A stretch of 64,000 nucleotides of DNA, taken from the NCBI RefSeq assembly GCF_000011365.1, contig NC_004463.1, positions 3,210,001-3,274,000 of the forward strand, given 5' to 3'. Positions within the stretch are counted from its first letter, which is position 1; each line of letters opens with the position of its first letter. Origin of the DNA: Bradyrhizobium diazoefficiens USDA 110 (GTDB lineage: Bacteria > Pseudomonadota > Alphaproteobacteria > Rhizobiales > Xanthobacteraceae). Position numbers and translations under genes: made by a program. Of this stretch, positions 16,623 to 25,434 are shown piece by piece. Below the pieces are notes generated by a model. That model did not search any database. It was not told where the DNA came from and saw only the letters and a program-made list of their open reading frames with translations.

Positions 16623-18815
16623 GTGAAGTTGTTTTCATTTTCCGCCATTCGCTCCATCCAGTTGAAGATCGCCCTGATCGCCGGCCTCTGCCTGGCCGTG
16701 ACGTGCATCGTGCTGATCGGCTACGGCCTCTTCTCCACGCAGAGCATGAACCAGTACGTGACCCACGAGGTCATGCAGCTGGTCGACCGTCAGACCAAGG
16801 AGAGCCTGATGAACCGGGCCTCCACCGAAGCCAACGCCATCAAGGCTGAGCTGGAGGTCGGGTTTGATGCGGCGCGCACCACCGCACATGCCTTCGCGAC
16901 CCTCGCCGACGAGAAGACCGGCACTCCGATCGCGGCGCGGCGGACCCAGTTCAACGCGCTTCTGCGTCACGTGCTCGAGCTCAACCCTGCCTTCAACGGC
17001 ACCTACTCGGCCTGGGAACCCGGCGCGCTGGATGGTGACGATGCGTCGTTCAAGGGACGCAAGGAGGCGGGATCGGATAATACCGGCCGCTTTCTGCCCT
17101 ATTGGACGCGCAACGCCAGCGGCGCCATCGCCGTTCAGCCGCTCGTCGAGTACGACAGCAGCGAGCGGCATCCCAACGGCCTCGTGAAGGGCGCCTGGTA
17201 CATCAACCCGAACACCACGGGTAAGGAAAACATCCTGGGTCCGTTGCCCTACATCGTTCAGGGCAAGGCCGTCTTCCTCGCGACCATGTCGGTGCCGGTC
17301 ATGATCGACGGCAAATTCCGCGGTGTCGCCGGCGCCGACTACAATCTCGACTTCGTGCAGAAGCTGGCCGTCAAGATCAACGGCTCGCTGTTCGAGGGCA
17401 AGGGCAAGGTCGCGATCCTCAACGACACCGGGCTGATCGTCGCCAACAGCGCCAATCAGGACGTGATCGGCAAGAACGCCTCCGAGGCCGACGCTCGCTG
17501 GAGTGAAAGCCTCGCCATCGTCAAGGCCGGCAAGGGCACGGTGCAGGACGATCCGAAGTTCGCCAACATCGACATCTATGCGCCGATCCGCTTCGGGCTC
17601 ACCGAGAACGCCTGGTCGATCGTGATCTCGATCCCCCGCGACGTGGTGCTTGCGTCTGCAAGGCAACTCGACGCCTCGCTCAGTGCCCGTGCGACCTCGA
17701 ACACGTTCTGGCAGCTCGGCGTTGGCCTGGTCATCGTGCTGGCGGCGATCTTCCTGATCTCGTTCGCCGCACGCAAGATCGCGCGGCCGATCCAGGATTG
17801 TGCCAATTTCGCCGATGGCATCGCCAAGGGCGATTTCAATCAGCAGCTCGGGATCGAGCAGGCCGACGAGGTCGGTAGGCTGGCGACGTCGCTCAGGTCG
17901 ATGCAGGGCGACATCAAGCGCAGCATCGAGCAGCGTGCCCAGGACCAGGCGGCTGCCGACCGCGAGCGCCGGCGCGCGATGAACGAGCTGGCCGACAGCT
18001 TCGAAGCGTCGGTCGGCGGCATCGTGGAGACGGTGTCGGCCGCGTCCGGTGCGCTGGAATCCTCGGCCGGAACGCTCAGCTCGACCGCCGAACGGGCGCA
18101 ACAGCTTACCAAGGTCGTCGCTGCGGCGTCAGACCAGGCATCGGGCAACGTGCAGTCGGTGGCCTCGGCAACGGAGGAGATGGCCTCTTCGGTCGGCGAG
18201 ATCAGCCGTCAAGTGCAGGAATCGGCGCGGATGGCGAGCGACGCCGTCGGCCAAGCCCGAGCCACCACCGAGCGCGTCAGCGAACTCTCCAGGGCGGCCG
18301 CCCGCATCGGCGACGTCGTCGAGCTGATCAACACCATCGCCGGCCAGACCAACCTGCTGGCGCTGAACGCCACTATCGAGGCGGCACGCGCCGGCGAAGC
18401 CGGCCGCGGCTTCGCGGTGGTGGCCTCCGAGGTGAAGGCGCTCGCCGAGCAGACCGCGAAGGCGACCGGCGAGATCGGCCAGCAGATCTCCGGCATCCAG
18501 CTTGCGACCAACGACTCGGTCCGCGCGATCAAGGAGATCTCCTCGACCATCGAGCGTCTGTCGGAGATCTCGTCGGCGATCGCCGCCGCGGTGGAAGAGC
18601 AGGGCGCGGCCACGCAGGAGATCGCCCGCAACGTGCAGCAGGCGGCGCAAGGAACCCAGCAGGTCTCTTCCAACATCACCGACGTGCAGCATGGCGCGAC
18701 CGAGACCGGCACGGCCTCTTCGCAGGTGCTGTCGGCGGCGCAAATGCTGTCGAACGACTCGGGCCGGCTCAAGAACGAGGTCAGCAAGTTCCTGACCAAC
18801 GTCCGCGCCGCGTAG
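16623..18815 (+). CDS. Methyl-accepting chemotaxis protein with large periplasmic (dCache-like) sensor
   Basis: A 730-residue chemoreceptor. GTG 16623 is chosen because GGAG lies 8 nt upstream and it places the positive end before the first membrane segment (about residues 14-38). A periplasmic region of about 320 residues (40-360) containing two PAS-like halves (for example GKFRGVAGADYNLDFV and GKVAILNDTGLIVANSA) is typical of dCache_1 ligand sensors. Transmembrane segment 2 (about 362-385), HAMP and signalling domain follow. The last 220 residues are almost the same as in the two flanking receptors. The ligand is unknown; dCache domains commonly bind amino acids, amines or organic acids. 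Confidence 0.92.
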   Translation: MKLFSFSAIRSIQLKIALIAGLCLAVTCIVLIGYGLFSTQSMNQYVTHEVMQLVDRQTKESLMNRASTEANAIKAELEVGFDAARTTAHAFATLADEKTGTPIAARRTQFNALLRHVLELNPAFNGTYSAWEPGALDGDDASFKGRKEAGSDNTGRFLPYWTRNASGAIAVQPLVEYDSSERHPNGLVKGAWYINPNTTGKENILGPLPYIVQGKAVFLATMSVPVMIDGKFRGVAGADYNLDFVQKLAVKINGSLFEGKGKVAILNDTGLIVANSANQDVIGKNASEADARWSESLAIVKAGKGTVQDDPKFANIDIYAPIRFGLTENAWSIVISIPRDVVLASARQLDASLSARATSNTFWQLGVGLVIVLAAIFLISFAARKIARPIQDCANFADGIAKGDFNQQLGIEQADEVGRLATSLRSMQGDIKRSIEQRAQDQAAADRERRRAMNELADSFEASVGGIVETVSAASGALESSAGTLSSTAERAQQLTKVVAAASDQASGNVQSVASATEEMASSVGEISRQVQESARMASDAVGQARATTERVSELSRAAARIGDVVELINTIAGQTNLLALNATIEAARAGEAGRGFAVVASEVKALAEQTAKATGEIGQQISGIQLATNDSVRAIKEISSTIERLSEISSAIAAAVEEQGAATQEIARNVQQAAQGTQQVSSNITDVQHGATETGTASSQVLSAAQMLSNDSGRLKNEVSKFLTNVRAA

Positions 18816-18842
18816 ACCCTCGCACAACCCGTCGATCGAGCG

Positions 18843-18869
18843 AGGAGCGGCGCCAAAAACGCCGCTCCT
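18843..18869 (+). terminator. Intrinsic terminator after second chemoreceptor gene
   Basis: A 10-bp perfect stem (AGGAGCGGCG / CGCCGCTCCT) with loop CCAAAAA is followed by TTTCATTCTT. It begins 28 nt after the stop. The stem shares GAGCGGCGCC with the terminator at 16473. Confidence 0.8.
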
Positions 18870-19052
18870 TTCATTCTTCCGGTAGCATGATGTCGCTTTT
18901 AGGTGGCGTTACGAGGGGTACCCGTAGTCTTGCGGGCAGATCGTTTCATCGATGGTTAAAGCGGATTTTCAAGAATTGGGCGAGGGCGGTCTCGCGCTGC
19001 GGCAGTCCTGATTGGAATGATTTCAGACTGAATTCGGTCGTTGGGGGCTTCG

Positions 19053-20747
19053 ATGCGCAAGAACTTTCCTGTCACTGATGTCGAATATCCGGTCAGTGAC
19101 GAGACACTGATCGTCTCCCGGACCGACCTCAAGGGCAAGCTCACCTATTTCAACGAGGATTTCCTTGCCGCCGCGGGCTTCACGTCGGCCGAGCTGATGG
19201 GCCAGCCGCACAACATCGTCCGTCATCCCGACATGCCGCCGGAGGCGTTCGACAATCTCTGGGACACGCTGAAGGCCGGCAAGCCGTGGCTCGGCGCGGT
19301 GAAGAACCGCCGCAAGAACGGCGACTTCTACTGGGTGTTGGCGACGGCCTCGCCGATCCGCGAGAACGGCCATGTCACCGGCTATACCTCGATCCGCACC
19401 AGGCTGCCGGCCGACCAGCGCAAGCTCGCCGAAGAGGTCTATGCCGCGATCCGCGAGAAGAAGCCGCACGGCTATCGCGTCGATGCCGGCATCATCCGCC
19501 GCCGCTCGCTGCTCGATCGCTTCAGCGTCTTCACCGGGACGCTGAAGGCGCGCCTGGTCACGACGATGACGCTCCAGGCGCTGTTTATGCTGGCGCTCGG
19601 CATCGGCGGCGCGCTCTCCACCGGCGGTTCGACCAGCCTGGTTCTGACGCTGCTGGCCTTGGTCGGCATCGCCATCGTCGGCTTCGCCGGCCTTGCGACC
19701 ATGCGCGCGATCCAGGGCCCGATGCGGCACCTCAACGACACCATGCTCAACCTCGTGCAGGACAAGCTCGACAACCGCATCGTCATCGAACGTGACGACG
19801 AGATCGGTGAGGCGCTGCGCAACCTCCAGACCGTGCAGACCATCATCCGCTTCAGCCGCGACGAGGTCCAGGCGGTGCAGCGCCGCGCCGAGGAGCAGCG
19901 CAAGGCCGGAATGACCAAACTTGCCGACGGCTTCGAGGCCGCGATCGGCGAGATCGTCGAGACCGTGTCGTCAGCTGCGACCGAGCTCGAGGCGTCGGCC
20001 TCGACGCTGTCCTCGACGGCGGGCCGGGCGCAGGAACTGGCGACGGTGGTCGCAGCCGGCTCGGAAGAAGCTTCCACCAACGTCCATTCGGTGGCATCGG
20101 CCGCCGAGGAGATGTCGTCGTCGGTCCACGAGATCGGTCGCCAGGTGCAGGATTCCACCCGGATTGCGAGCGAGGCCGTCAGCCAGGCGCACGCCACCAC
20201 CGAACGCGTGAGCGAGTTGTCGCGGGCGGCCTCTCGGATCGGCGACGTCGTCGAGCTCATCAATGCCATCGCGGGCCAGACCAATCTCCTGGCGTTGAAC
20301 GCCACGATCGAAGCGGCACGTGCCGGCGAGGCCGGCCGCGGCTTTGCGGTTGTGGCTTCCGAGGTCAAGGCGCTCGCCGAACAGACGGCGAAGGCGACCG
20401 GCGAGATCGGCCAGCAGGTCGGCGGCATCCAGGCGGCGACGCAGGAATCGGTCGGCGCCATCAGCGAAATCTCCGGCACCATTGCGCGTCTTTCCGAAAT
20501 ATCCTCGGCGATCGCCGCAGCCGTGGAGCAGCAGCGCGCGGCGACCCAGGAGATCGCCCGCAATGTGCAGCAGGCGGCCAACGGCACCCAGCAGGTGTCT
20601 TCCAATGTCGGCGACGTCCAGCGCGGCGCATCCGAAACCGGATCGGCGTCTTCGCAGGTGCTGTCGGCGGCGCAGATGCTGTCCCGCGACTCCAACCGCC
20701 TCAAGCTCGAGGTCGGCAAGTTCCTGAACTCCGTCCGCGCAGCGTGA
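19053..20747 (+). CDS. PAS-domain (Aer-like) methyl-accepting chemotaxis protein
   Basis: A 564-residue receptor with a cytoplasmic N-terminal PAS domain (about residues 12-120) rather than a periplasmic one. [31 protein letters not shown] matches Aer-type PAS sequences, which bind FAD and sense redox or energy state. Two close membrane segments (about 170-192 and 196-215) form a hairpin, followed by HAMP-like sequence and the signalling domain. ATG 19053 is used (GGGGGC 5 nt upstream); TTG 19041 is possible. It is the third member of the tandem. Its tail differs from the others at a few places, for example [10 protein letters not shown] instead of [10 protein letters not shown]. Confidence 0.92.
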   Translation: MRKNFPVTDVEYPVSDETLIVSRTDLKGKLTYFNEDFLAAAGFTSAELMGQPHNIVRHPDMPPEAFDNLWDTLKAGKPWLGAVKNRRKNGDFYWVLATASPIRENGHVTGYTSIRTRLPADQRKLAEEVYAAIREKKPHGYRVDAGIIRRRSLLDRFSVFTGTLKARLVTTMTLQALFMLALGIGGALSTGGSTSLVLTLLALVGIAIVGFAGLATMRAIQGPMRHLNDTMLNLVQDKLDNRIVIERDDEIGEALRNLQTVQTIIRFSRDEVQAVQRRAEEQRKAGMTKLADGFEAAIGEIVETVSSAATELEASASTLSSTAGRAQELATVVAAGSEEASTNVHSVASAAEEMSSSVHEIGRQVQDSTRIASEAVSQAHATTERVSELSRAASRIGDVVELINAIAGQTNLLALNATIEAARAGEAGRGFAVVASEVKALAEQTAKATGEIGQQVGGIQAATQESVGAISEISGTIARLSEISSAIAAAVEQQRAATQEIARNVQQAANGTQQVSSNVGDVQRGASETGSASSQVLSAAQMLSRDSNRLKLEVGKFLNSVRAA

Positions 20748-20916
20748 CGCGTGCGGCCGCATAGCTGCGATGCCGATTTCGCAGTGCGGTAGCAGGGAAG
20801 TGAATGCAGGAAAGCTGCCGGTGATTAGCGTTTCCGGCGGTGCTCAGGTAAAGGGGAAATAGGATCCCCGTGGGGGCGGATCCCGTATCCCTGCCTGACC
20901 TGGAATTGCCTGGCGC

Positions 20917-23900
20917 ATGATTGCTCTGGTCCGTATTGCCCTGAGCCGACCCTATACGTTTGTCGTGCTCGCGCTCCTGCTCCTGATCATCGGACCGCTG
21001 GCGGCCCTGCGGACGCCGACCGACATCTTCCCCGACATCCGCATTCCCGTGATCGGCGTGGTCTGGCAGTACACCGGCCTGCCGCCCGACCAGATGTCCG
21101 GCCGCATCACGACGCCGTTCCAGCGTGCGCTGACGACGACGGTCAACGACATCGAGCATATCGTCGCCAACTCCTATAACGGCTTTGGCATCATCAAGAT
21201 CTTCTTCCAGCCGAACGTCGACATCCGCACTGCCAACGCACAGGTCACAGCGATCTCGCAGACGTTGCTCAAGCAGATGCCGCCGGGCGCGACGCCGCCC
21301 TTGATCCTGAACTACTCCGCCTCGACCGTGCCAATCATCCAGGTGGCCTTGTCGGGCGACGGCCTGACCGAGCAGAACCTCGCCGATATCGGCATTAACA
21401 ATCTGCGCACCCCGCTGGTCACCGTGCCTGGTGCGGCGATTCCGTATCCGTTCGGCGGCAAGCAGCGCCAGGTCCAGATCGACCTCGATCCGACCGCGCT
21501 CCAGGCCCGCGGCCTGTCCGGCCAGGACGTCGCCAACGCGCTGGCCGCCCAGAACCTGATCACGCCGGTCGGCACCCAGAAGATCGGCACCTTCGAATAC
21601 AACATCCAGCTCAACAACTCGCCGCTGAAAATCGACGAGCTCGGCAACCTCCCGATCAAGACCGTCAACGGCGCGATGGTCTATGTGCGCGATGTCGCGA
21701 CCGTCCGCGACGGCAATCCGCCGCAGACCAACATCGTTCATGTTGACGGCAATCGCTCGGTGCTGATGATGGTGCTGAAGGCGGGCGCGACCTCGACGCT
21801 CGATATCATCGCCGGCATCAAGCAGAAGGTGATCGAGGTCAAGGACCAGCTCCCGGACGCGCTGAAGATCGGCTTCATCGGCGACCAGTCGGTGTTCGTT
21901 CGCGGCGCGATCGAGGGCGTCGCCTTCGAGGGCGTGATCGCGGCGCTGCTGACCAGCGTCATGATCCTGCTGTTCCTCGGCAGCTGGCGCTCGACCATCA
22001 TCATCGCGGTCTCGATCCCGCTGTCGGTGCTGGGCGCCATCATCATGCTCTCGGCGATCGGCGAGACGCTGAACATCATGACGCTCGGCGGTCTCGCGCT
22101 CGCCGTCGGCATCCTCGTCGACGACGCCACCGTGACCATCGAGAACATCAACTACCATCTGGAGCAGGGCAAGCCGGTCGAGCAGTCGATCCTCGACGGC
22201 GCCAACCAGATCGTCACGCCGGCCTTCGTCTCGCTGCTCTGTATCTGCATCGTGTTCGTGCCGATGTTCTTCCTCACCGGTGTCGCGCGCTTCCTGTTCG
22301 TGCCGATGGCCGAAGCGGTGATGTTCGCGATGATCTGGTCGTTCATCCTGTCGCGCACGCTGGTGCCGACCATGGCGAACTATCTGCTTAAGGCGCACGT
22401 CCATCACGAAGGCGAGCCGCCGAAGTCGCGCAATCCGCTGGTCTGGTTCCAGCGCGGGTTCGAGAAGCGTTTCGAACGCATTCGCGGCGGCTACCATGAT
22501 TTCCTTGGGCTGGCGCTGGCGCATCGCGCGGTGTTCGTGATCGGCTTCCTCTGCGTGGTCGGCGCGTCCTTTGCGCTGGTGCCGTTCCTCGGGCGCAACT
22601 TCTTCCCCGCGGTCGATGCTGGCAACATCCTGATGCATGTCCGCACCCAGGTCGGCACCCGCGTCGAGGAGACCGCGAACCAACTCGCTGACGTGCAGAA
22701 GGCCGTGCGCAAGCTGATCCCGGGTGAGATCGAGACCATGACCGACAACATCGGCATGCCGATCTCCGGCATCAACATGACCTACAACAACACCGGCGTG
22801 ATCGGCCCGCAGGACGGCGACATCCAGATCAAGCTGAGGGAAGGCCACAAGCCGACCGAAGAGCACGTCAAGGTGCTGCGCGAGCAGCTGCCGCGGCTCT
22901 TCCCCGGCGTCAGCTTCGCGTTCCTGCCGGCCGATATCGTCAGCCAGATCCTGAACTTCGGTGCGCCGGCGCCGATCGACCTTCAGATCCGCGGCGCCAA
23001 TATCAGTGCCAACTTCGCTTACGCCAACAATCTGCTGGCCAAGGTCCGCAAGATTCCCGGCGTTGCCGATGCGCGCATCCAGCAATCGCCGAACAACCCG
23101 ACTTTCAATATCGATGTCGACCGTACCCGTGCGCAATATGTCGGCCTGACCGAGCGCGACGTCACCAACAGTCTCGTGGTCAATCTTGCCGGTTCCTCGC
23201 AGGTGGCGCCGACCTACTACCTCAATCCGGATAACGGTGTGTCCTATTCGATCGTGATGCAGACGCCGCAATACCAGATCGACTCGCTCGGCGCGCTGCA
23301 GACGCTGCCGATCACCGCCACCGGCAACGCGCAGTCGCCGATCCTCGGCGGCATCGCCGACATCAAGCGCTCGACGTCGAGCGCGGTGGTGTCGCAATAC
23401 GACATCCAGTCGATGGTGCAGATCTTCGCTACGACCTCGGGCCGCGATCTCGGCGCGGTTGCCGCCGACATCCGCCAGGTGATCGCCGACACCGCGAAGG
23501 AGGTGCCGAAGGGATCTTCCGTCGTGCTGCTCGGCCAGGTGCAGACCATGAACAGCGCCTTCACCGGCCTGCTGTTCGGCCTGCTTGGCGCCGTCGTGCT
23601 GATCTACTTCCTGATCGTCGTGAATTTCCAGTCCTGGTCCGACCCGTTCGTGATCATCACGGCGCTGCCGGCCGCGCTCGCCGGCATCGTGTGGATGCTG
23701 TTCATGACCGAGACCACGCTGTCGGTCCCGGCGCTCACCGGCGCCATCATGTGCATGGGCGTTGCCACCGCCAACAGCGTGCTCGTGATCTCCTTTGCGC
23801 GCGAGCGCTACGCGGAGCTCGGCGATCCCGTTGCGGCTGCGCTCGAAGCCGGCTTCGTCCGGTTCCGCCCGGTGCTGATGACCGCGCTCGCCATGATCAT

Positions 23901-24096
23901 CGGCATGGCGCCGATGGCCTTGGGGCTCGGCGAGGGCGGCGAGCAGAATGCGCCGCTCGGCCGCGCCGTGATCGGCGGCCTGATCTTTGCAACCTTCGCC
24001 ACGCTGATGTTTGTTCCCGTGGTGTTCAGCATGGTACACAAGAAACAAGGCGCCGAAGCCGCCGCCCCCTTGGAGACTCCGCATGTCGCCCACTGA
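20917..24096 (+). CDS. RND-family efflux transporter permease (AcrB/MexF superfamily)
   Basis: A 1059-residue inner-membrane proton-driven pump with the normal RND length: an N-terminal helix, two large periplasmic porter loops and twelve membrane helices. The relay aspartates are present (AVGILVDDATVTIENI, about residue 400). In the TM10 region, GVATANSVLVISFARERY has alanine where AcrB has the relay Lys940, a difference shared with part of the superfamily. The adaptor gene follows with a 14-nt overlap, the reverse of the usual adaptor-first order, and no outer-membrane factor gene is adjacent. The substrate is unknown. Confidence 0.93.
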   Translation: MIALVRIALSRPYTFVVLALLLLIIGPLAALRTPTDIFPDIRIPVIGVVWQYTGLPPDQMSGRITTPFQRALTTTVNDIEHIVANSYNGFGIIKIFFQPNVDIRTANAQVTAISQTLLKQMPPGATPPLILNYSASTVPIIQVALSGDGLTEQNLADIGINNLRTPLVTVPGAAIPYPFGGKQRQVQIDLDPTALQARGLSGQDVANALAAQNLITPVGTQKIGTFEYNIQLNNSPLKIDELGNLPIKTVNGAMVYVRDVATVRDGNPPQTNIVHVDGNRSVLMMVLKAGATSTLDIIAGIKQKVIEVKDQLPDALKIGFIGDQSVFVRGAIEGVAFEGVIAALLTSVMILLFLGSWRSTIIIAVSIPLSVLGAIIMLSAIGETLNIMTLGGLALAVGILVDDATVTIENINYHLEQGKPVEQSILDGANQIVTPAFVSLLCICIVFVPMFFLTGVARFLFVPMAEAVMFAMIWSFILSRTLVPTMANYLLKAHVHHEGEPPKSRNPLVWFQRGFEKRFERIRGGYHDFLGLALAHRAVFVIGFLCVVGASFALVPFLGRNFFPAVDAGNILMHVRTQVGTRVEETANQLADVQKAVRKLIPGEIETMTDNIGMPISGINMTYNNTGVIGPQDGDIQIKLREGHKPTEEHVKVLREQLPRLFPGVSFAFLPADIVSQILNFGAPAPIDLQIRGANISANFAYANNLLAKVRKIPGVADARIQQSPNNPTFNIDVDRTRAQYVGLTERDVTNSLVVNLAGSSQVAPTYYLNPDNGVSYSIVMQTPQYQIDSLGALQTLPITATGNAQSPILGGIADIKRSTSSAVVSQYDIQSMVQIFATTSGRDLGAVAADIRQVIADTAKEVPKGSSVVLLGQVQTMNSAFTGLLFGLLGAVVLIYFLIVVNFQSWSDPFVIITALPAALAGIVWMLFMTETTLSVPALTGAIMCMGVATANSVLVISFARERYAELGDPVAAALEAGFVRFRPVLMTALAMIIGMAPMALGLGEGGEQNAPLGRAVIGGLIFATFATLMFVPVVFSMVHKKQGAEAAAPLETPHVAH

Positions 24097-25285
24097 ATCC
24101 CGTTCCCCGGTGTCGCACCGGAAACTGGGCATCTTCGGCGTGGTGGCGCTGATTGCGGCAGGCCTTGTCGTCGGCACCGGCATCCGCGCGCGCGAGGAGC
24201 AGGGCTCCAAGTTGAAGGAATGGACCGATGATCAGGCCGTTCCCAGCGTCGCGGTGACCCAGCCTAACGCCAAGGCGCTCAACGCCACCCTCGATCTGCC
24301 GGGCCGGTTGGAAGCCTACTACCGTGCCCCGATCTTCGCGCGCGTGTCGGGTTACCTGAAGAGCTGGAGCGCCGACATGGGGGCCCGCGTCAAGGCCGGG
24401 CAGGTGATTGCCGAGATCGAGGCGCCCGACCTAGACCAGCAGCTCTTGCAAGCCCGCGCCGACCTCGCCAGCCAGCAGGCCAGCGCAAGGCTGTCGGAGG
24501 CAACGCTGAACAGGCGCAAGACGCTGGTCGCCTCCAACTTCGTCTCTGCGCAGGAGATCGACGAGCGCACCGCCGACCTCTCCAACAAGAACGCCGCGGT
24601 GCATTCGGGGCAGGCCAATGTCGAGCGGCTGGAGGCGCTGGCCGGCTACAAGAAGATCACCGTTCCGTTCGACGGCGTGGTCACGGCGCGCGATACCGAC
24701 GTCGGTGCGCTGATCAATGCCGGCGGCGGCTCGGGCCCGGCGATGTTCGTGGTCTCGGACATCACCAAGCTGCGCGTCTATGTCAACGTGCCCCAGAATT
24801 ACGTGCCGGCCATCAAGATCGGCGCCAAGGCCATCATCGCGCTACCGGAGTATCCGAACCGGACCTTCCAGGCGACGGTGGAAGCGTCTTCGCAGGCCGT
24901 CGACGTTGCCTCCGGCACCACGCGCATGCAGCTTGGCCTGGACAATTCCTCGGGCGAACTAATGCCCGGCGGCTATGCCAGCGTGAAGTTGAGCCTCCAG
25001 CGCGACTCCGCGCCGCTCAGCATTCCCGCCAGCGCGCTGATCTTCAACGGCAGCGGCCTGCGTGTCGCGACCGTCGGTGCGGACGACAAGGTGCTGTTCA
25101 AGGCCGTGACGATCGCGCGCGATCTTGGCAAGGAAATCGAGCTCGCATCAGGCATCTCTCCGGACGATCGCGTCATCACCGCCCCGCCGGACGGCCTGTC
25201 CGATGGCGATCAGGTCCGCGTCGTCGGCGCCGGCGCCAAGGGCAAGCCGGCCACCGCGTCGGAAAAGCAGGCGCCGAAGGGCTAG
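24083..25285 (+). CDS. RND efflux periplasmic adaptor (HlyD/AcrA-type membrane fusion protein)
   Basis: A 400-residue adaptor linking the pump to an outer-membrane channel. A single N-terminal hydrophobic anchor (about residues 16-33, GIFGVVALIAAGLVVGTGI) carries no lipobox cysteine. Next come the half-lipoyl block FARVSGYLKSWSADMGARVKAGQ (about 93-115), a coiled-coil hairpin (about 125-180), the second lipoyl half (VPFDGVVTARDTDVGALI) and beta-barrel and membrane-proximal domains. The ATG at 24083 overlaps the pump gene by 14 nt, so expression is coupled. An outer-membrane partner must be encoded elsewhere. Confidence 0.92.
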   Translation: MSPTESRSPVSHRKLGIFGVVALIAAGLVVGTGIRAREEQGSKLKEWTDDQAVPSVAVTQPNAKALNATLDLPGRLEAYYRAPIFARVSGYLKSWSADMGARVKAGQVIAEIEAPDLDQQLLQARADLASQQASARLSEATLNRRKTLVASNFVSAQEIDERTADLSNKNAAVHSGQANVERLEALAGYKKITVPFDGVVTARDTDVGALINAGGGSGPAMFVVSDITKLRVYVNVPQNYVPAIKIGAKAIIALPEYPNRTFQATVEASSQAVDVASGTTRMQLGLDNSSGELMPGGYASVKLSLQRDSAPLSIPASALIFNGSGLRVATVGADDKVLFKAVTIARDLGKEIELASGISPDDRVITAPPDGLSDGDQVRVVGAGAKGKPATASEKQAPKG

Positions 25286-25295
25286 CTTTTCTTCA

Positions 25296-25432
25296 CCTCG
25301 CCCCGCTTGCGGGGAGAGGTCGAATTGCGAAGCAATTCGGGTGAGAGGGACTCTCCGCGAGTCTAACTCTCACGGTGTTTGCGGACGCAGCCCCTCACCC
25401 CGACCCTCTCCCCGTAAGAACGGGGAGAGGGA
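25296..25432. repeat. Intergenic palindromic repeat, CTCYCCCCGC...GGGGAGAGG family
   Basis: Both ends are short hairpins (CCTCGCCCCGCTTGCGGGGAG and CTCTCCCCGTAAGAACGGGGAG), and the middle has a further arm around CGAATTGCGAAGCAATTCG. It fills the gap between the convergent adaptor and thiolase genes and probably ends both transcripts. A second copy at 31134-31282 is interrupted by another repeat. Confidence 0.8.
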
Positions 25433-25434
25433 GA

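Noticed and set aside
20701..24210. Very long open frame (1169 codons) on the minus strand opposite the RND pump gene
   Set aside because: High-GC third-position shadow. The protein is rich in His, Arg and Asp with no recognisable domain, while the plus strand encodes a textbook RND pump.
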